Shown: positions 1 through 11,779, counted from the stretch's first letter. The stretch is 64,000 bases of DNA from Siphonodentalium dalli (GCA_032622095.1 CP136065.1:54495949-54559948); one strand, 5' to 3'. Notes: generated from the sequence alone by a model not told the origin. A program made the numbers and translations.

Positions 1-540
1 GCAAACAATGTAAGTTTTAACATATATGGACTCATTGCAATGCACTGAACTCAGTAACCTTATAGTTTGTACTATACAGAGTAAAAACTTTGAGAAAACA
101 GAGTTCATTAACATATAGCCTATTATACATGTAGGTGGACCGGACCGTTTTGGACAGGTCCAGGCATGTGTACCGGACCGGAATGGCCTGGACCGGACTG
201 GTCCGCATCACTAATCTAAACCCACTAGCCAGATGAATGGTATTTTTATTCGCTCATTTGTGATATATGACAGAATCCTATTCAGCTCATGTACATGTAT
301 GGTAGCAGAACTATTTTTAGTAAGACTAAGACCCTTCAAAACCAGTGAAAACATACTGTTACTTGTTGTTCAGACTTCAGATAATGAAATCATCTGTCAC
401 CTTATGAGCCTGTCTTTCTGCACACATTCACATGAGGAGAGAATTAATCACTTAAGCAAGTTAGAATAGAATCAAATGCAAAATCACACCATTGTCAATC
501 AAGGAAGCATTACCATTATTATCTTGAGAGTACTCAACTC
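1..540. other. Intergenic, no gene seen
   Basis: AT-rich sequence. Positions 137-212 contain a locally GC-rich cluster of GGACCGG/CCGGACC repeats, probably the edge of a degraded element. A 78-codon frame at 233-469 has no recognisable content. Confidence 0.4.
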
Positions 541-1070
541 CAGCCCTGGGAATTAGCCTAGGCAATAGGCAATGCCTAGGTAAAATCAGAGGTAAAATCA
601 GTTTGCCTTGGCAATAATATTGCCTAGGTAAAATAAGTTCATTGGTTACTAAATTTTCATTGTGTCAATCAGAAATACAACCTCTTTTGCTAAACTGACT
701 TCCTTTCACTCTTCTTTACAATTATTATCCTACATGTATATCATCCATGGCACTGTGGCATTTCAAAACTATCAGGAAGTTATTTGGGAGATGGTTGGGG
801 AATTGTACATATGTTGAGTAGTGGGTGGAAACAATGTTCCCCAAGATAACTACTAGTAAGAATTTATTATTGTCTACAATTTCTTTGATAACTAATCATA
901 ATAAAATAGCATTCCAGGGTTGTAAGGTTATTATCGATTTGAAATGGTAATATTTCTACAAAAAGCAATGTTTTTTTCAAAATTACCTAGGTAAAATCTG
1001 GCTTTGCGCTGATTTCTTTTGCCTAGACAAAAATATCGCATAGGTGTATTTTCCTCAATTCCCAGGGCTG
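541..1070. mobile_element. hAT-type non-autonomous element (MITE)
   Basis: The termini are a perfect 14-bp inverted repeat: CAGCCCTGGGAATT at the left, AATTCCCAGGGCTG at the right. Flanks CTCAACTC (533-540) and CTCAACTT (1071-1078) are an 8-bp target duplication with one mismatch, as hAT transposases make. The inside is AT-rich with repeated GCCTAGG(T/C) motifs and no coding frame. Confidence 0.85.
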
Positions 1071-1196
1071 CTCAACTTGTATTGTAAATTTCAGAATTTA
1101 ATAGAGCGCAAACTGCAAAACTATGCAGAATTTGAACTGAAATTCTAATTTATATGGGTAGTTAAGTATGATACTTGTATAAAGTAAATTAACATT

Positions 1197-1276
1197 TTAA
1201 CACCTTGACTGCCAACTCCCACTCAATTACATGCAAAAAGTATGAGATAACTCGTAGTCGGCAGTCAACGTGTTAA
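1197..1276. mobile_element. 80-bp TTAA-flanked mini inverted repeat
   Basis: TTAACACCTTGACTGCC at the left is mirrored by GGCAGTCAACGTGTTAA at the right. TTAA at both ends is the signature of piggyBac-type insertion. A second copy lies at 8789-8874. Confidence 0.6.
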
Positions 1277-2087
1277 GGACCAATTTTAAATTTTGTAGTA
1301 AATTATAGTGCTTTACACATTTCCAGTTTATAGATACCAGTATTTATGGTCAAACCTACATGTATATACCGCATAAGAAAAATAAGACTAGGACTGGTGG
1401 ATGAGATTTCTGAGGTTTACAGATTCTCCAAGCGAATGATCATGCTCAAAATAAATAACTTCACAAAGATTGCACCATTATGTAGATGATACACAGAATG
1501 TTTTTTCCATAGACTATCTGCAGTGCTTTCCATCCACAGGGGCTTACATGTACATGTACAATGCACACCCAAGCTGTCATCACCCCCCACCAGCACTGCC
1601 CTTTATCAAAAATGTAAGATCAACTTGGATTTATGACGCCATTTGGAAACAATATTTAGTGTTCAAAAATAAATTAATGCTACTGATTTAAAAGCAGTTA
1701 AGTGGCGATGGTGGTATTATTTGAAAGAGGAATCCTTCGCCAATCCATCCAGGCATAAGTTAGTGAAATTGCTCAGATAAATGGGGTAAATGTTTTTCAG
1801 TTTTGGTAAATCGGAGGGAAATTCTATTGTTTCCCTTGTGACTGCTATACTATAAAGCATACCATAAAGCAGGCATGTACATGTATATGTACATGTATGT
1901 AGGGATGACACAGAAGGGCAGTGGCTGGTGGGGGTCTGGGGAGGGGCAGCGGAGTGCGTTACAAGCCCCTATGCTCCCATCAGAGCTACATTGTATTACA
2001 ACTTCATGTACCGGCAGGTACCGGTACATGTAGATGAGAAGTCTTGTTAGCAATTTCTGAAGGTGGAGCAACAAACTGGGTCTTACA
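1277..2087. other. Intergenic, no gene seen
   Basis: AT-rich, with scattered TACATGTA simple sequence (1547-1560, 1873-1898). Short frames here are not supported as genes. Confidence 0.4.
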
Positions 2088-2297
2088 GTAAATGTCCTAA
2101 ATAATTGATTCCTTAAACACAGCAGAATTATGGGTAACTTTTCAGGATTTAGTCGGAAATATGGCTTGTTGCCATTCATAAGAAAGCTCTCAGTGAGAGC
2201 TTTCCGATGAATGGCAATAAGCCATATTCCGACTAAATCCTGAAAAAGTTACCCATGATTCTGCGGTGGTTAAGGAGTCAATTATTTAGGGCATTAC
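2088..2297. repeat. 210-bp near-perfect palindrome
   Basis: Two arms of about 100 bp meet at AAGCTCTCAGTGAGAGCTT (2188-2206) with almost no loop. The left arm runs from GTAAATGTCCTAAATAATTG and the right arm ends at GGGCATTAC. Arms differ at a few bases only. No target duplication is obvious. Confidence 0.8.
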
Positions 2298-3351
2298 CGT
2301 ATGTATGGGTTCTTGGATACTTTATATACATGTACTACTGATTTTAAGGGTGAACACATTTTAACATATTTAAAAATATGTATAAATATGTAAAATATGT
2401 ACACATCTTAAACAACTGGCCCTCTATATCGTACCATTTCTGACTACAATGTATCTGAAATACCCAGCCCCAAAAAAAACCTATATTGCTCATGAAGACT
2501 GTTTATTATGGCCATACACATGAATCCATTAACCAGTGTGAAACATTTCTAAAATCCTAAACCACCCCCCAACATGTATTTGTGCTGCTTTCAGTCTTTT
2601 AATAAATGCATAGTCAGTTGTAGCCATGTGCTTAAGTTTAAAAATACCTTTGCTTCCCCTCTTGACTACTTGACTAACTCTTCCGATATTTTAACTGCCA
2701 AGTAAATATATTTTAATGATATCCAGAAGAAAGAATATACCAGAAATCTGCACTAAATTATATATTATTGTGGAAGACACATGCATTCAATAGTCTGAAC
2801 ACTGATACAAGCTTCCGCTCTGAAAAATTTGCCTATTGTAAATATCCAAGATGAGTAATCGGGAACCCCATCATAAAAATGGCCACCTAATGGCTGTCCT
2901 AATGACAGTTGATGGAAATTCTTATCAAAATCCAAAATGATAAATACACATACCATTACTCTAGTAATAATATAGACAAGTAAGGAAAGCTCCTGTTTGA
3001 TGAGGCGCCATCCAAGAATCTAACGTCATAACCAACCCGTGCTTCTAATTATAGCCTGTGACTGAAATAGCGACTTGTCAGATTTTTTTATTCGGTGTTG
3101 TTCGGAATTCAAAGCAGTTAATAACAGTGTAAAAACTGGCAAATCATTTGGATTTTCAGTGTTACATCTAATTGATTGAGACAAAGAAATATTGTTATAA
3201 TTGGTACATTTTTTATGCTGATATACAAAGTAGGGCCTGAAACGAGTGGTGGTTGTGGGTGTCCGGTTGATTCTGAATTGGCCAGCTTTCCATACTGGAC
3301 TACATTATTATTATTAAACGAAGTGATGGTACATGTATGTGCACTGTACAT
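2298..3351. other. Intergenic, no gene seen
   Basis: AT-rich non-coding sequence. The short frames (2765-2956, 3118-3351, 3176-3376) overlap on both strands and look incidental. Confidence 0.4.
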
Positions 3352-3728
3352 TAGGGCTGCAATTATTCATCATTAATTTAAACACTTTCAAACAATACGC
3401 GTATCGTATCATCATCATGTCATGTGTATCGTGATACAGGAAATCAAGTAATGTCTTAAGATGGTCTAGTGTAAAAAAGAAAAACCTCCAATTATCTCTC
3501 GTTTACATGTACATGTTATACTATGCATATTTGACTCATCTAGCCAACAATTAAACTCCATTTCATTTTAAAATGAACTCTATCTCCAGTTATAAACTTG
3601 TTGTTTCTGATAACTTAGGTGGTATTCATTTGGAAACACTAATTTAGTGTATCGTGATGTGTATCGTATCATTGATCATGTATCATGAGTTGCATCATAT
3701 CGTGACCAATTGTATCATTGCAGCCCCA
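3352..3728. mobile_element. hAT-type MITE with TATCGTG-rich interior
   Basis: Ends TAGGGCTGCAAT and ATTGCAGCCCCA are inverted repeats of the common hAT 'CAGGGCTG(C/T)AA' type. Flanks CTGTACAT (3344-3351) and CTGTAAAA (3729-3736) agree at 6 of 8 positions. The interior repeats GTATCGTGAT/GTATCGTATCAT. Related elements lie at 18947 (fragment) and 60763. Confidence 0.7.
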
Positions 3729-3876
3729 CTGTAAAATGTATGTATTGATCAGTCAATTTTGATAATAATATATTTCAAACAACTGTGGTCTGAATCAGCA
3801 ATTGAGCAACAGGATAATAAAAATGTAACGGAATAATCTACAGGTACTTCTCCTGCTGTGTTGACCTGCCCTGAGG

Positions 3877-4331
3877 CTAGCACGGTGGAGAATCATGTGG
3901 TTTCGTGGTTGGCGAGTACCACGCATTCAAAATGTGCAAACGAGGTACTGACACAAAACATAGCAGTTTGACTGTTACGAGCATATGCTGGTTTATTTTT
4001 GAAACAAGTTGATACCTTATTTGTTCTGAAATTCTTAGTGGTTTTCTATAACATTCTGACCAATGTTGCCAGTCAGAGGTGCGTGGAATATACCAGTCCA
4101 TGATACATCTTTGAAATATTTTCAACTGACAACTTTGGTCAGAATGGTAGACCAAACAAATGTGAATTTGGACAAAAATGAGGTATCAGCTTGTAGCTGT
4201 CAAAATAATATGTAATATCTTAGTTCATTACCTTTTTTCCTCACTTCTGGTCATGTTTTAGATTGCCTCGGCCATTTTGAATGCGTGATACTCATCAACT
4301 CAAAACCACGTGATTCCCCACTGTGGCTAGG
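3877..4331. mobile_element. MITE with ~58-bp terminal inverted repeats
   Basis: The left arm (3877-3934, CTAGCACGGTGGAGAATCA...) and right arm (4273-4331, ending TGATTCCCCACTGTGGCTAG) are inverted copies. CTAG at both ends could be a 4-bp target duplication. The superfamily is not assigned. It lies about 180 bp beyond the INTS3 stop codon. Confidence 0.65.
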
Positions 4332-4511
4332 AATATCCTAATTTTTAAAAGGTGCAAATTTTATCCTTAAAAAAACTGAAAACTGATGCCTGCTAAGTAT
4401 ATTTAGTAAGTTTTCGGAAATAAAGGTATTTTTAGCACTCACAAAGCTAAGACAATCATACCGTATATGTACAGTAGGATATACATATATGTGATAAAAC
4501 AATCATTTAAT
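4332..4511 (-). other. INTS3 3' flank / putative 3' UTR
   Basis: This is AT-rich sequence between the INTS3 stop codon and a foldback MITE. On the minus strand an ATTAAA hexamer overlaps the stop-codon region (plus-strand TTTAAT near 4506). No canonical AATAAA was found on that strand before the MITE, so the polyadenylation site is unresolved. Confidence 0.3.
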
Positions 4512-7500
4512 CTAGTCACTATCATCATCAACAACAAGGGCTTTCTTCCTCTTCTTAGTTTTCGGCTTAATATCATCATCGTCACTACTCTCAGATTCAC
4601 TAACACTGTCCTCTGGCACTGTTGGCTTTTTACTTCTGTTATCCCTTGGACTTGTATTCGACCCACGCCTACCCCGCAAATTCCTCGTCAGTTTCATATC
4701 TTCAATGTCATCTGCTAAAGCAAGTAAATCACTGTATTTAGTTTTTAGTGACTCACTTGATGTTATTTGCACTTGTCTTAATGCATTCTGGATATGTTCA
4801 TGATTCAAGAAAGAAACATTCCTGCAAACTTGTCGCATGTGATCCAAATGTGACAGTATTTGGTCAACTGTTGGCGTTGTTTCTTTTTTAGCTGACGAAC
4901 TGGTGCGTTGTCTCTTTTTAGGTGTTCCATTCAATTTTCCGAGTTGATTCATCAATATTTCAGCAAGTCTGTCTTCATATTCTTGAGCCCAGTATTTGAG
5001 AATTGATATCGTAAAGAAATCATTCCTTTTGGAATCACGGCACAAAATAGGTCTCACAATATCAACAATGGGACACTCTTGCTTCAAAAGAACTAAAATA
5101 GAACTTAGAGCTTCTGCGTGTGAAGAGAAGTCTAATTTAGGTAGTATCGGCATAACAAATTCCACCGGGATATTGTGAGCTGAGATTAGCTGCCATAAAA
5201 AATATTGTTCCAGAGTTTCCCAATCCAGACTGTGATTGAGTATTGAGAGAAAGGAATCTTTCTTGAACATAACAACATGTCCCTGTAGAATCTGACAAAT
5301 TAAATCTTGCAACTGCGTACTGTCTATGCAGGAAACAATCATATTTAACAATTCCGCATTGCCTATGGCGACATTAGAAAATTGTGAGTAGATCTCTGGA
5401 ATGAGATAAGTGAACATGCTAACATCATCTTCTCGACAGAGCTGCATGTCTGTCATCAAGCAAGATTTCAGATCTTGACCATCCAAACTCTTACAGAAAT
5501 CCTTGTATGTTGCCATTTTTTCCTCCGTCATATTTTTGTTGACTTTCAGGAAGTATAACAAATGGTATCCTATCCGTGGCTCTTTGTTATACATCTCACT
5601 CAAAAGTGACAAAAGAGGCTGTCTGCTAGGGTCTTCTTCTGGGAGTTGATTTAAAAATCGAAACATAACAAACAATGGTGACCCTATAGAATCCTCAAGC
5701 GACTCGTCGTCCACCTCACGGGGGAAGACACTTTTTGCAAAAGTTTCACTTAGAATCTGACAAAGACAATTTGCTAATGCTGTTGCTGCGTCAGAATAGA
5801 ATTCTTCCTCCTTAATCATAATTTGCACTAATTTATCCATCAGTTCACACCTCGCTTCTTGGTCTTTCTCTTCATTTAGTTCTTGAGTAATTTCCTTCAA
5901 GCTGTCCGGTAGTTGATGAACATATTCAGCAATGTCAATTGGCTGAAATTTTGGAGGTGCTCGCAAAGGGCTAGGCTGGATATCAACATCATTTGTTTCT
6001 GTTGATATGTTCACATCCTCTTCATCATCACTGAATGCTGCATCAGAAACATGATTCTCACTTATATGATTGTTATTTTCAACTTCTTCAACAACAATAT
6101 CGTTCTTAGATTCAACTGGACTGTCATCTTTCACTTCCTGAGAACAAAACTCTGAGAATGTTTCGTGGATCAAAGTTCGTAAATCACCATCCAATTTAGG
6201 ATTGTCAAAGAGAGGAGAAAGTGATGGAAGAACCCTTTTTTCGACAATAGTTCTCAGTGATGTTGAAATCCCTTGTTTCACTTGTATGGCGAGAGCTGGA
6301 CAAAAGTCACGGAATATTCGACAAAGGAAATCTAACAATGTTGCTGTAATTGCAGGATGAGGCCTCATTGAATGAAACATGACAAGAATTCCTGGTTCAA
6401 TATTCATTATACTGTCTTTTTCAATATCAAAGAATATCCAATCATAAAACAAGGCGAGTTTAGCATTAGAAGCTGCAACATTTGATGTGCATGTCGTAAG
6501 CAGCCAACCAATAACAGCCCATCTGGGGATAATATCTGAACATAACAGCTCATTACTTGGATGGAATACAGCACTTATATAACGTATCAGGTCACACCTC
6601 AATGATTGACTTTCTGGTGTTGCAAGATATTGTCTTTGTAACCAATCTTGATATCGCTTTTGTTGTCCAAATTTAACTTTTTGCAGGAGGAAAACCAACT
6701 TGTTCTCTAAGTCTGGGCTGAGACGACTTGCAAGGTACTTTCTGGATGATCTGATTTGCAGCAACTGATGGACTCCAGTAAAAGTTGGTGATAGGGTTGA
6801 CGGACTTTGCATCATATCCTTCCACAATTCCTCAAATTCAGGTATTCTGGCAACATGCTGCAAAACTCTCACTAAATCTCTTCCAATCACCATACACTCT
6901 GAAAACTTTTCGCGGAGCAAAGAAATGCAGAGGTCGACCTCTTTTTGTCTAAGATGAGCCAACATTGGTGCTGTGTGGTCAACGATGACGCGAAGAAATG
7001 TATATAGCACTGTAGGAATGAGTCCTGGTACCTTATCCAGCCATGGACGGTGATCCAAGAACAGATCAACAAGGTTGTCAGCCAACCAAATATTTTTAGT
7101 ACTGATATCACCACCAGCTACTTGTCTCATCAGTGAAATACAAGCAGTATCAACACCATTCATAGAGTTTTTGACAAGTTCACGACATATCCATATTATC
7201 TGTGTTCTAGCATTTTCCAGTAGCTTCAACCATTTTTCGAAAATCAGTTGATTGATTTTTATCGCCACTATACTTAGACCATCCCTGCTTACCAGTGACA
7301 TATCTCGATACCTTCTTGAAGCACTCTGAGGATCTGACAGAATGGAATAGAGAAGACCAAATTGCACTTCTTCATGTTGAGTACTGCCTTTCGCAACGTA
7401 TGAATTCAAAGCGTCATTTGTTTCACGCTCGGACAAACCATCGATCAATCGATTAACAGTGTGAAATGATCTCTCTAATCTTTCCTCTACTTCATCTTTA

Positions 7501-7550
7501 GCCTCTACCACACTCACTGCAATTAATTTTGATGAAACTTTTGCATCCAT
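4512..7550 (-). CDS. INTS3: Integrator complex subunit 3 (SOSS complex subunit A), single exon
   Basis: INTS3 is a HEAT-repeat scaffold of the Integrator complex, which cleaves nascent snRNA, enhancer and promoter-proximal transcripts in the nucleus. It is also subunit A of the SOSS complex, which loads an ssDNA-binding protein at double-strand breaks. The frame is 1012 codons, close to the ~1040 of vertebrate INTS3. The helical N-terminal INTS3 domain covers roughly residues 25-450 (for example HRPWLDKVPGLIPTVLYTFL, DLVRVLQHVARIPEFEELW). An acidic low-complexity linker lies at about 470-535 (FSDDEEDV), followed by a C-terminal helical block at about 540-870. Basic, nuclear-localisation-like stretches occur near 878 (KKRQR) and in the Ser/Asp-rich tail (KPKTKKRKK). 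The start is in a good context (AAAATGG) and is the first Met of the frame. There is no intron, stop or frameshift, whereas vertebrate INTS3 genes have many introns. No oligo-A tract or flanking duplication marking a recent retrocopy was seen. Identification is by recalled family resemblance. Confidence 0.95.
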   Translation of the reverse strand: MDAKVSSKLIAVSVVEAKDEVEERLERSFHTVNRLIDGLSERETNDALNSYVAKGSTQHEEVQFGLLYSILSDPQSASRRYRDMSLVSRDGLSIVAIKINQLIFEKWLKLLENARTQIIWICRELVKNSMNGVDTACISLMRQVAGGDISTKNIWLADNLVDLFLDHRPWLDKVPGLIPTVLYTFLRVIVDHTAPMLAHLRQKEVDLCISLLREKFSECMVIGRDLVRVLQHVARIPEFEELWKDMMQSPSTLSPTFTGVHQLLQIRSSRKYLASRLSPDLENKLVFLLQKVKFGQQKRYQDWLQRQYLATPESQSLRCDLIRYISAVFHPSNELLCSDIIPRWAVIGWLLTTCTSNVAASNAKLALFYDWIFFDIEKDSIMNIEPGILVMFHSMRPHPAITATLLDFLCRIFRDFCPALAIQVKQGISTSLRTIVEKRVLPSLSPLFDNPKLDGDLRTLIHETFSEFCSQEVKDDSPVESKNDIVVEEVENNNHISENHVSDAAFSDDEEDVNISTETNDVDIQPSPLRAPPKFQPIDIAEYVHQLPDSLKEITQELNEEKDQEARCELMDKLVQIMIKEEEFYSDAATALANCLCQILSETFAKSVFPREVDDESLEDSIGSPLFVMFRFLNQLPEEDPSRQPLLSLLSEMYNKEPRIGYHLLYFLKVNKNMTEEKMATYKDFCKSLDGQDLKSCLMTDMQLCREDDVSMFTYLIPEIYSQFSNVAIGNAELLNMIVSCIDSTQLQDLICQILQGHVVMFKKDSFLSILNHSLDWETLEQYFLWQLISAHNIPVEFVMPILPKLDFSSHAEALSSILVLLKQECPIVDIVRPILCRDSKRNDFFTISILKYWAQEYEDRLAEILMNQLGKLNGTPKKRQRTSSSAKKETTPTVDQILSHLDHMRQVCRNVSFLNHEHIQNALRQVQITSSESLKTKYSDLLALADDIEDMKLTRNLRGRRGSNTSPRDNRSKKPTVPEDSVSESESSDDDDIKPKTKKRKKALVVDDDSD

Positions 7551-8788
7551 TTTATCAAGGTCCTTTTACTTTTATAGTAAATATATTAATTTAATTAACT
7601 CTTCAAATGTCAATGCATGAAGTGTCCCATTTTCACAAAAACAAGTCCTTCGACCAAAATACCTGTGTAGTCAAACATCAATGCTAATCATCCACACAGA
7701 TAGTGTCAACATGTTGAGAAGTTGAGGATGCCTTCCACATCAGTGTTTACAACATTCCGCTTTTCAGATTTACCGAAGCTGGCCAGTGTTTTTGTGAAAC
7801 AAATTGATGAATTATCACAACTGATCGAACATTCAAAGAACACTAACCCGATGTCGGGGTCGTTCTGGTTGTAACGATGATTTCGCTAATGCTATACTTT
7901 CGTTTTAATGAGTAATGTTGCAGTATAAAATTCTGGTGAGGTGAGCGAAATTCATTTCCGACCACGACATTTCTCTTCTTTCAACATTATGAAGGTCTCC
8001 ATACTTTTCCATCGTTTTGATTGGTCAACTTGCTAATTCGAGCAGGTAACCAGTCGTAGAGTGCACTTGACCTTCGAAAAATACTTCCCAGAATTCAACA
8101 GCAAGGTGCGTGCGCACCCCGAGAAAACCAATCTTCAAAACACCAAGAATTTCAACAAATTTTACATTTGAAATTATTTTCTAGCCGATCAGCGAGTTCG
8201 AGTCATTGATGATAAGGCGACGAACTTCAATTGTAATACAAAAACTGCGAACTTTTCAACGGAACGGACTTCCATATGTCAAATCTCAGTGCTTGACTCG
8301 AAATTGTTTATGGGGGTTGAGTTCCATTTTTCCACTTTCACCACTGCGTGAAAGATCTCCCTTGTATTTGTACAAATCAGCTGTTTAGTTTGATGTGACG
8401 ACAGGGTGGGTGCCATCCGAACCATTCTTGTGGATATAAACTTATCTCTAATGTGGTGCTATCGGATGACATTAATTCCAATGATTGTGTTTCTGAACTG
8501 GGTTTATCTTTTTCTTTCCATTTTTCAGATTTTCTATTTTTCAAAATTTACAACAAACCTTTCTTGTAATAAAAGTTAAAACGTGTACTATTACATTTAC
8601 AGTTTCTTTAGCCTTGAAATATCTGCAAATTGTGTTAACTAGCACTTTCTGATAGTGCGTGATGCATTTGTTAATTTCTGTTCACTGATTGATTACATTC
8701 ACATTGCCTTTTGTTTAAAAATATATTTCAATCTGGCACTAGTTTGTGAACATTCTTCTTTATAATATATATGTAGTATGCAGTCGAT
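7551..8788. promoter_or_regulatory. INTS3 upstream region, promoter not delimited
   Basis: About 1.2 kb upstream of the INTS3 start codon with no supported gene. It is locally less AT-rich than its surroundings (7840-8420), with CpGs and a GGTGCGTGCGCACC palindrome at about 8104-8117 that resembles an NRF1 site. The divergent PAN3 transcription unit could start here, but no PAN3 first exon could be recognised. A 60-codon plus-strand frame at 8206-8388 looks non-coding. Promoter status rests only on position. Confidence 0.3.
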
Positions 8789-8874
8789 TTAACATGTTGA
8801 CTGACAAATATTGTTATCCTGTACTTTTTGCATGTTATTGAAATGAAACGGGAGTCGGCAGTCAACGTGTTTAA
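8789..8874. mobile_element. TTAA-flanked mini inverted repeat, second copy
   Basis: TTAACATGTTGACTG at the left and CAGTCAACGTGTTTAA at the right match the ends of the 1197-1276 element, including the GGCAGTCAACGTGT motif. Confidence 0.55.
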
Positions 8875-9138
8875 TAATCAGAATTTTGAAAAAAATATTT
8901 AAAGCTTTGGTATGCAAATACTCTCACCATTCTCGTGATCCAAATAAAAGAAGGATACAGCATATAAGTACCGGTACTATAAAACTTCACTCAGATTTTC
9001 AGCACCAAATCACTGATAAACAAATGTAGAGTAGTACGTAACAATGGTTATAATATACGGACTGCTAAAGTACTGTAGATCTATGCGCTGCTTGCATGAC
9101 GTCATTTGTCACGTCAAATGATCTCAAATGTGCAAGTT
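8875..9138. other. Intergenic, with a CRE-like site
   Basis: Short non-coding spacer before the giant palindrome. It contains TGACGTCA (9097-9104) followed by TCACGTCAAA, resembling ATF/CREB binding sites. Functional status is unknown. Confidence 0.3.
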
Positions 9139-10439
9139 CGTAGTCCGGGAGCTAAAAGGGGTACCCTTGCACCCCCCCCTGGGACAATGTTAACAGGGAA
9201 AAAAGTGGCCGTGTAGACTCCAGACAAGATGGCGCCCATCATGGCCACCGTTTTTCAGACCAGACCATCTTATAAGTCAGTTTTATGCAAATTATAGCAG
9301 AAAAATCTTGTAAAATGTATACAAATGTTTATATTTTCGTGAAGGTAAGACATAATGACACTTTTTTGGGACAAAATTGAAACTCACCATCCAAGATGGC
9401 CACCAAAATGGCCGCCAGAAGTTAAAAATATGACATTTTTCCACAAATATCTCCTAGATCAGTTCATGCTGTTTGGAACTGGTTGAGTAATATGACTTTA
9501 TTTTGTGTTTTGTATATTAACTAATCATTGGAACAATTAAATATGCAATTATTGGGGTCCTAGCCCCTTCCGATCCCTCAAAAATTTGATTTCTACAGAA
9601 CGCGGTATAAAATTTTACAAAAAATCACAATTGGATTCTAGTCATATTTCAACAAGAAATGAACAGAACTTTGTAATGTAAGTGAGGCATATCATTAACT
9701 ATGAATATTCCAACTCACTGGAACCAAAATTCTTACCTTGGCTCAAAATGGCTGCCAAAATATGGAAAATGGTAAGTATTGCCCCGGCGTGTCCTGCAAT
9801 AGCTTACACGTCGTGGTTGATGTATAAAATTGGCTATTCTGCATTCTATACATTGAATACAAACATGTCTGATGCACCATGGATCATTGTTACTATTGTC
9901 ACCACTGACATCACCAGAAATATTGGATTTTTCTCTCACAAACTTGACATAAATATCGGCAAAAAATAACTTTTGAGGTTTGGACAATTCAAGTAAAATG
10001 CAATTATCTTTGGTATCAAAAGTGTTTATTGTATTGGTCTATCTTAAATGTGTATATAGACCAAATTGCTTCCAAAATGGCAACCAAATTTGTAAAAAGT
10101 CATTTTGTTTACATATATCGCGAACATTATCCTCTGCGTTATCCGAAAAGGTAGCAAATTGTGACTCACTTGGTTATCATACATGTTAGTTAATTAACTG
10201 ACAACTACATGTTCTATTCTGTTTCTCCCAGTTCCGTATGGGGCATGACAAATTCATTTTAAAGTTGCAGTATGGAATTTTGTGGAGAACCTCTTTTGTG
10301 ATTCTGGCCATATTATTGAAAGAAAATGGGCAGAACTTTGAGAAGGAACTGAGATGAACCATGATATGTGGCTATTCTGGCCCATTATGATAACAATTTA
10401 TCAACTGGATACAGGGTGGATGCCAAGATGGCAGCCAGT

Positions 10440-11611
10440 GAGTTACTGTATGGTCATAGGTGATGTGAATAGGTATACATGTACAAGGAGTTATTGTATT
10501 GTCATGAATTATGTGAATAGGTATACAAGAAGTGACTACATGTACTAGTATATGGTTATGAGTGGGGTGTCCATGGTGAGATGTAGAGGAATATAAGGAG
10601 TGGCTGTATGGTCATATGTGAGGTGAATCGGTATACATCTAGTGACTGTACGGTGTATGGTTGTGTGTGGCCGTATGGGCATTGGTGTCGTGTATGGATA
10701 TAACGAAAGTAGCTACATGGTCATCCGTGTGTTGTTTATGTATATACGGAGTGACTAATTCGTGGATGGGATGCATACATGTATGTGTACCGTGCGTGGC
10801 TGTATTGTGACAGGTGGTGTAAAACTGTATATGTTTATATGTGCTGTCTGTATGCTCATGGGTGGAGTGTGTAGATAAATAGTGAGTGATGTTATGGTTA
10901 TGGGTAATATGTATAGGTGTACATGGGATGACTATGGTCATGATTGAAGTGTATATGTATACCTGGAGTAAGCTGGATGATCATTGGCGAGCGTGTGGGT
11001 TTTTGGTAACGGTGGGACGTATATTGATATATGTTGCGGATGTATTACCATTGGTGGTGTATAGGGAGTAGCTGTATGATCATGGATGGCGTATGAGTAT
11101 ACCGTGAGTTGCTGAATTGTCACGTGTGAGGTGTATAATTATGCAAGTATGAACTTATGAGTGGTCGCGTGTGCAGGTATTGGTATATCTGGAAGGGCTC
11201 ACCATTGGTGAGGTGTATATGTAAACCCAGATTGACTATATGGTCATGGGTATGGCGAATAGGTATACATGTAGACGATGTACATGTAGTGGCGGCTGTA
11301 TGGTCCATGGTGAGGTGAATAGGTATACCATGAGTGACTGTAAAATCGTGAATGTGGTGAATATGTATATATAGAGTGACTATATGGTCATGTGTCAGGT
11401 GTAGGAGTATATCTGGTGTTCATACATGGTGACTCGTGGCTGTATCGTCATTTGTGGTATGTACAGGTATAACCAAGTAGGCTGTGTGGTCAGATGTACG
11501 TGTATAAAGTGGGTGACTATAATATCATTTGTGTGGTGTGTATGTACATATGGACTGAGTGAGGTAATGGGTGGGTTGTACATGTGTACCTTGGGTGGCT
11601 ATCGCTTTCCA
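10440..11611 (+). repeat. Left-arm ~42-bp tandem repeats
   Basis: Degenerate units of the type TGTATGGTCATnnGTGAGGTGAATAGGTATACAnnGAGTGAC repeat through this stretch. The same units appear inverted in the right arm. The many short ORFs here (rich in His/Thr or Tyr/Val on the two strands) are repeat translations, not genes. Confidence 0.8.
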
Positions 11612-11779
11612 CAATAACTCAAGGATATGTTAATCAATAGAGAGGTCATGTCAGAGAGTTCTCCATCTTGATGGTGTTTATGTACAGTAATTGTACACTG
11701 GGGGAATCGTTAAACGTGGGCAGCGATAGCCACTCATTATCACAGTCACTCCATATATTCATAAGCACCACATTAATGA

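Noticed and set aside
8206-8388. Possible PAN3 zinc-finger exon upstream of INTS3
   Set aside because: Cys and His spacing does not fit CX8CX5CX3H in any frame, and no donor follows in the right phase.
9682-9969. Frame whose C-terminal part is matched by 15643-15909 on the other strand
   Set aside because: The similarity is explained by the inverted arms. The two copies differ at the start and end and have no family resemblance, so there is no evidence for a protein.
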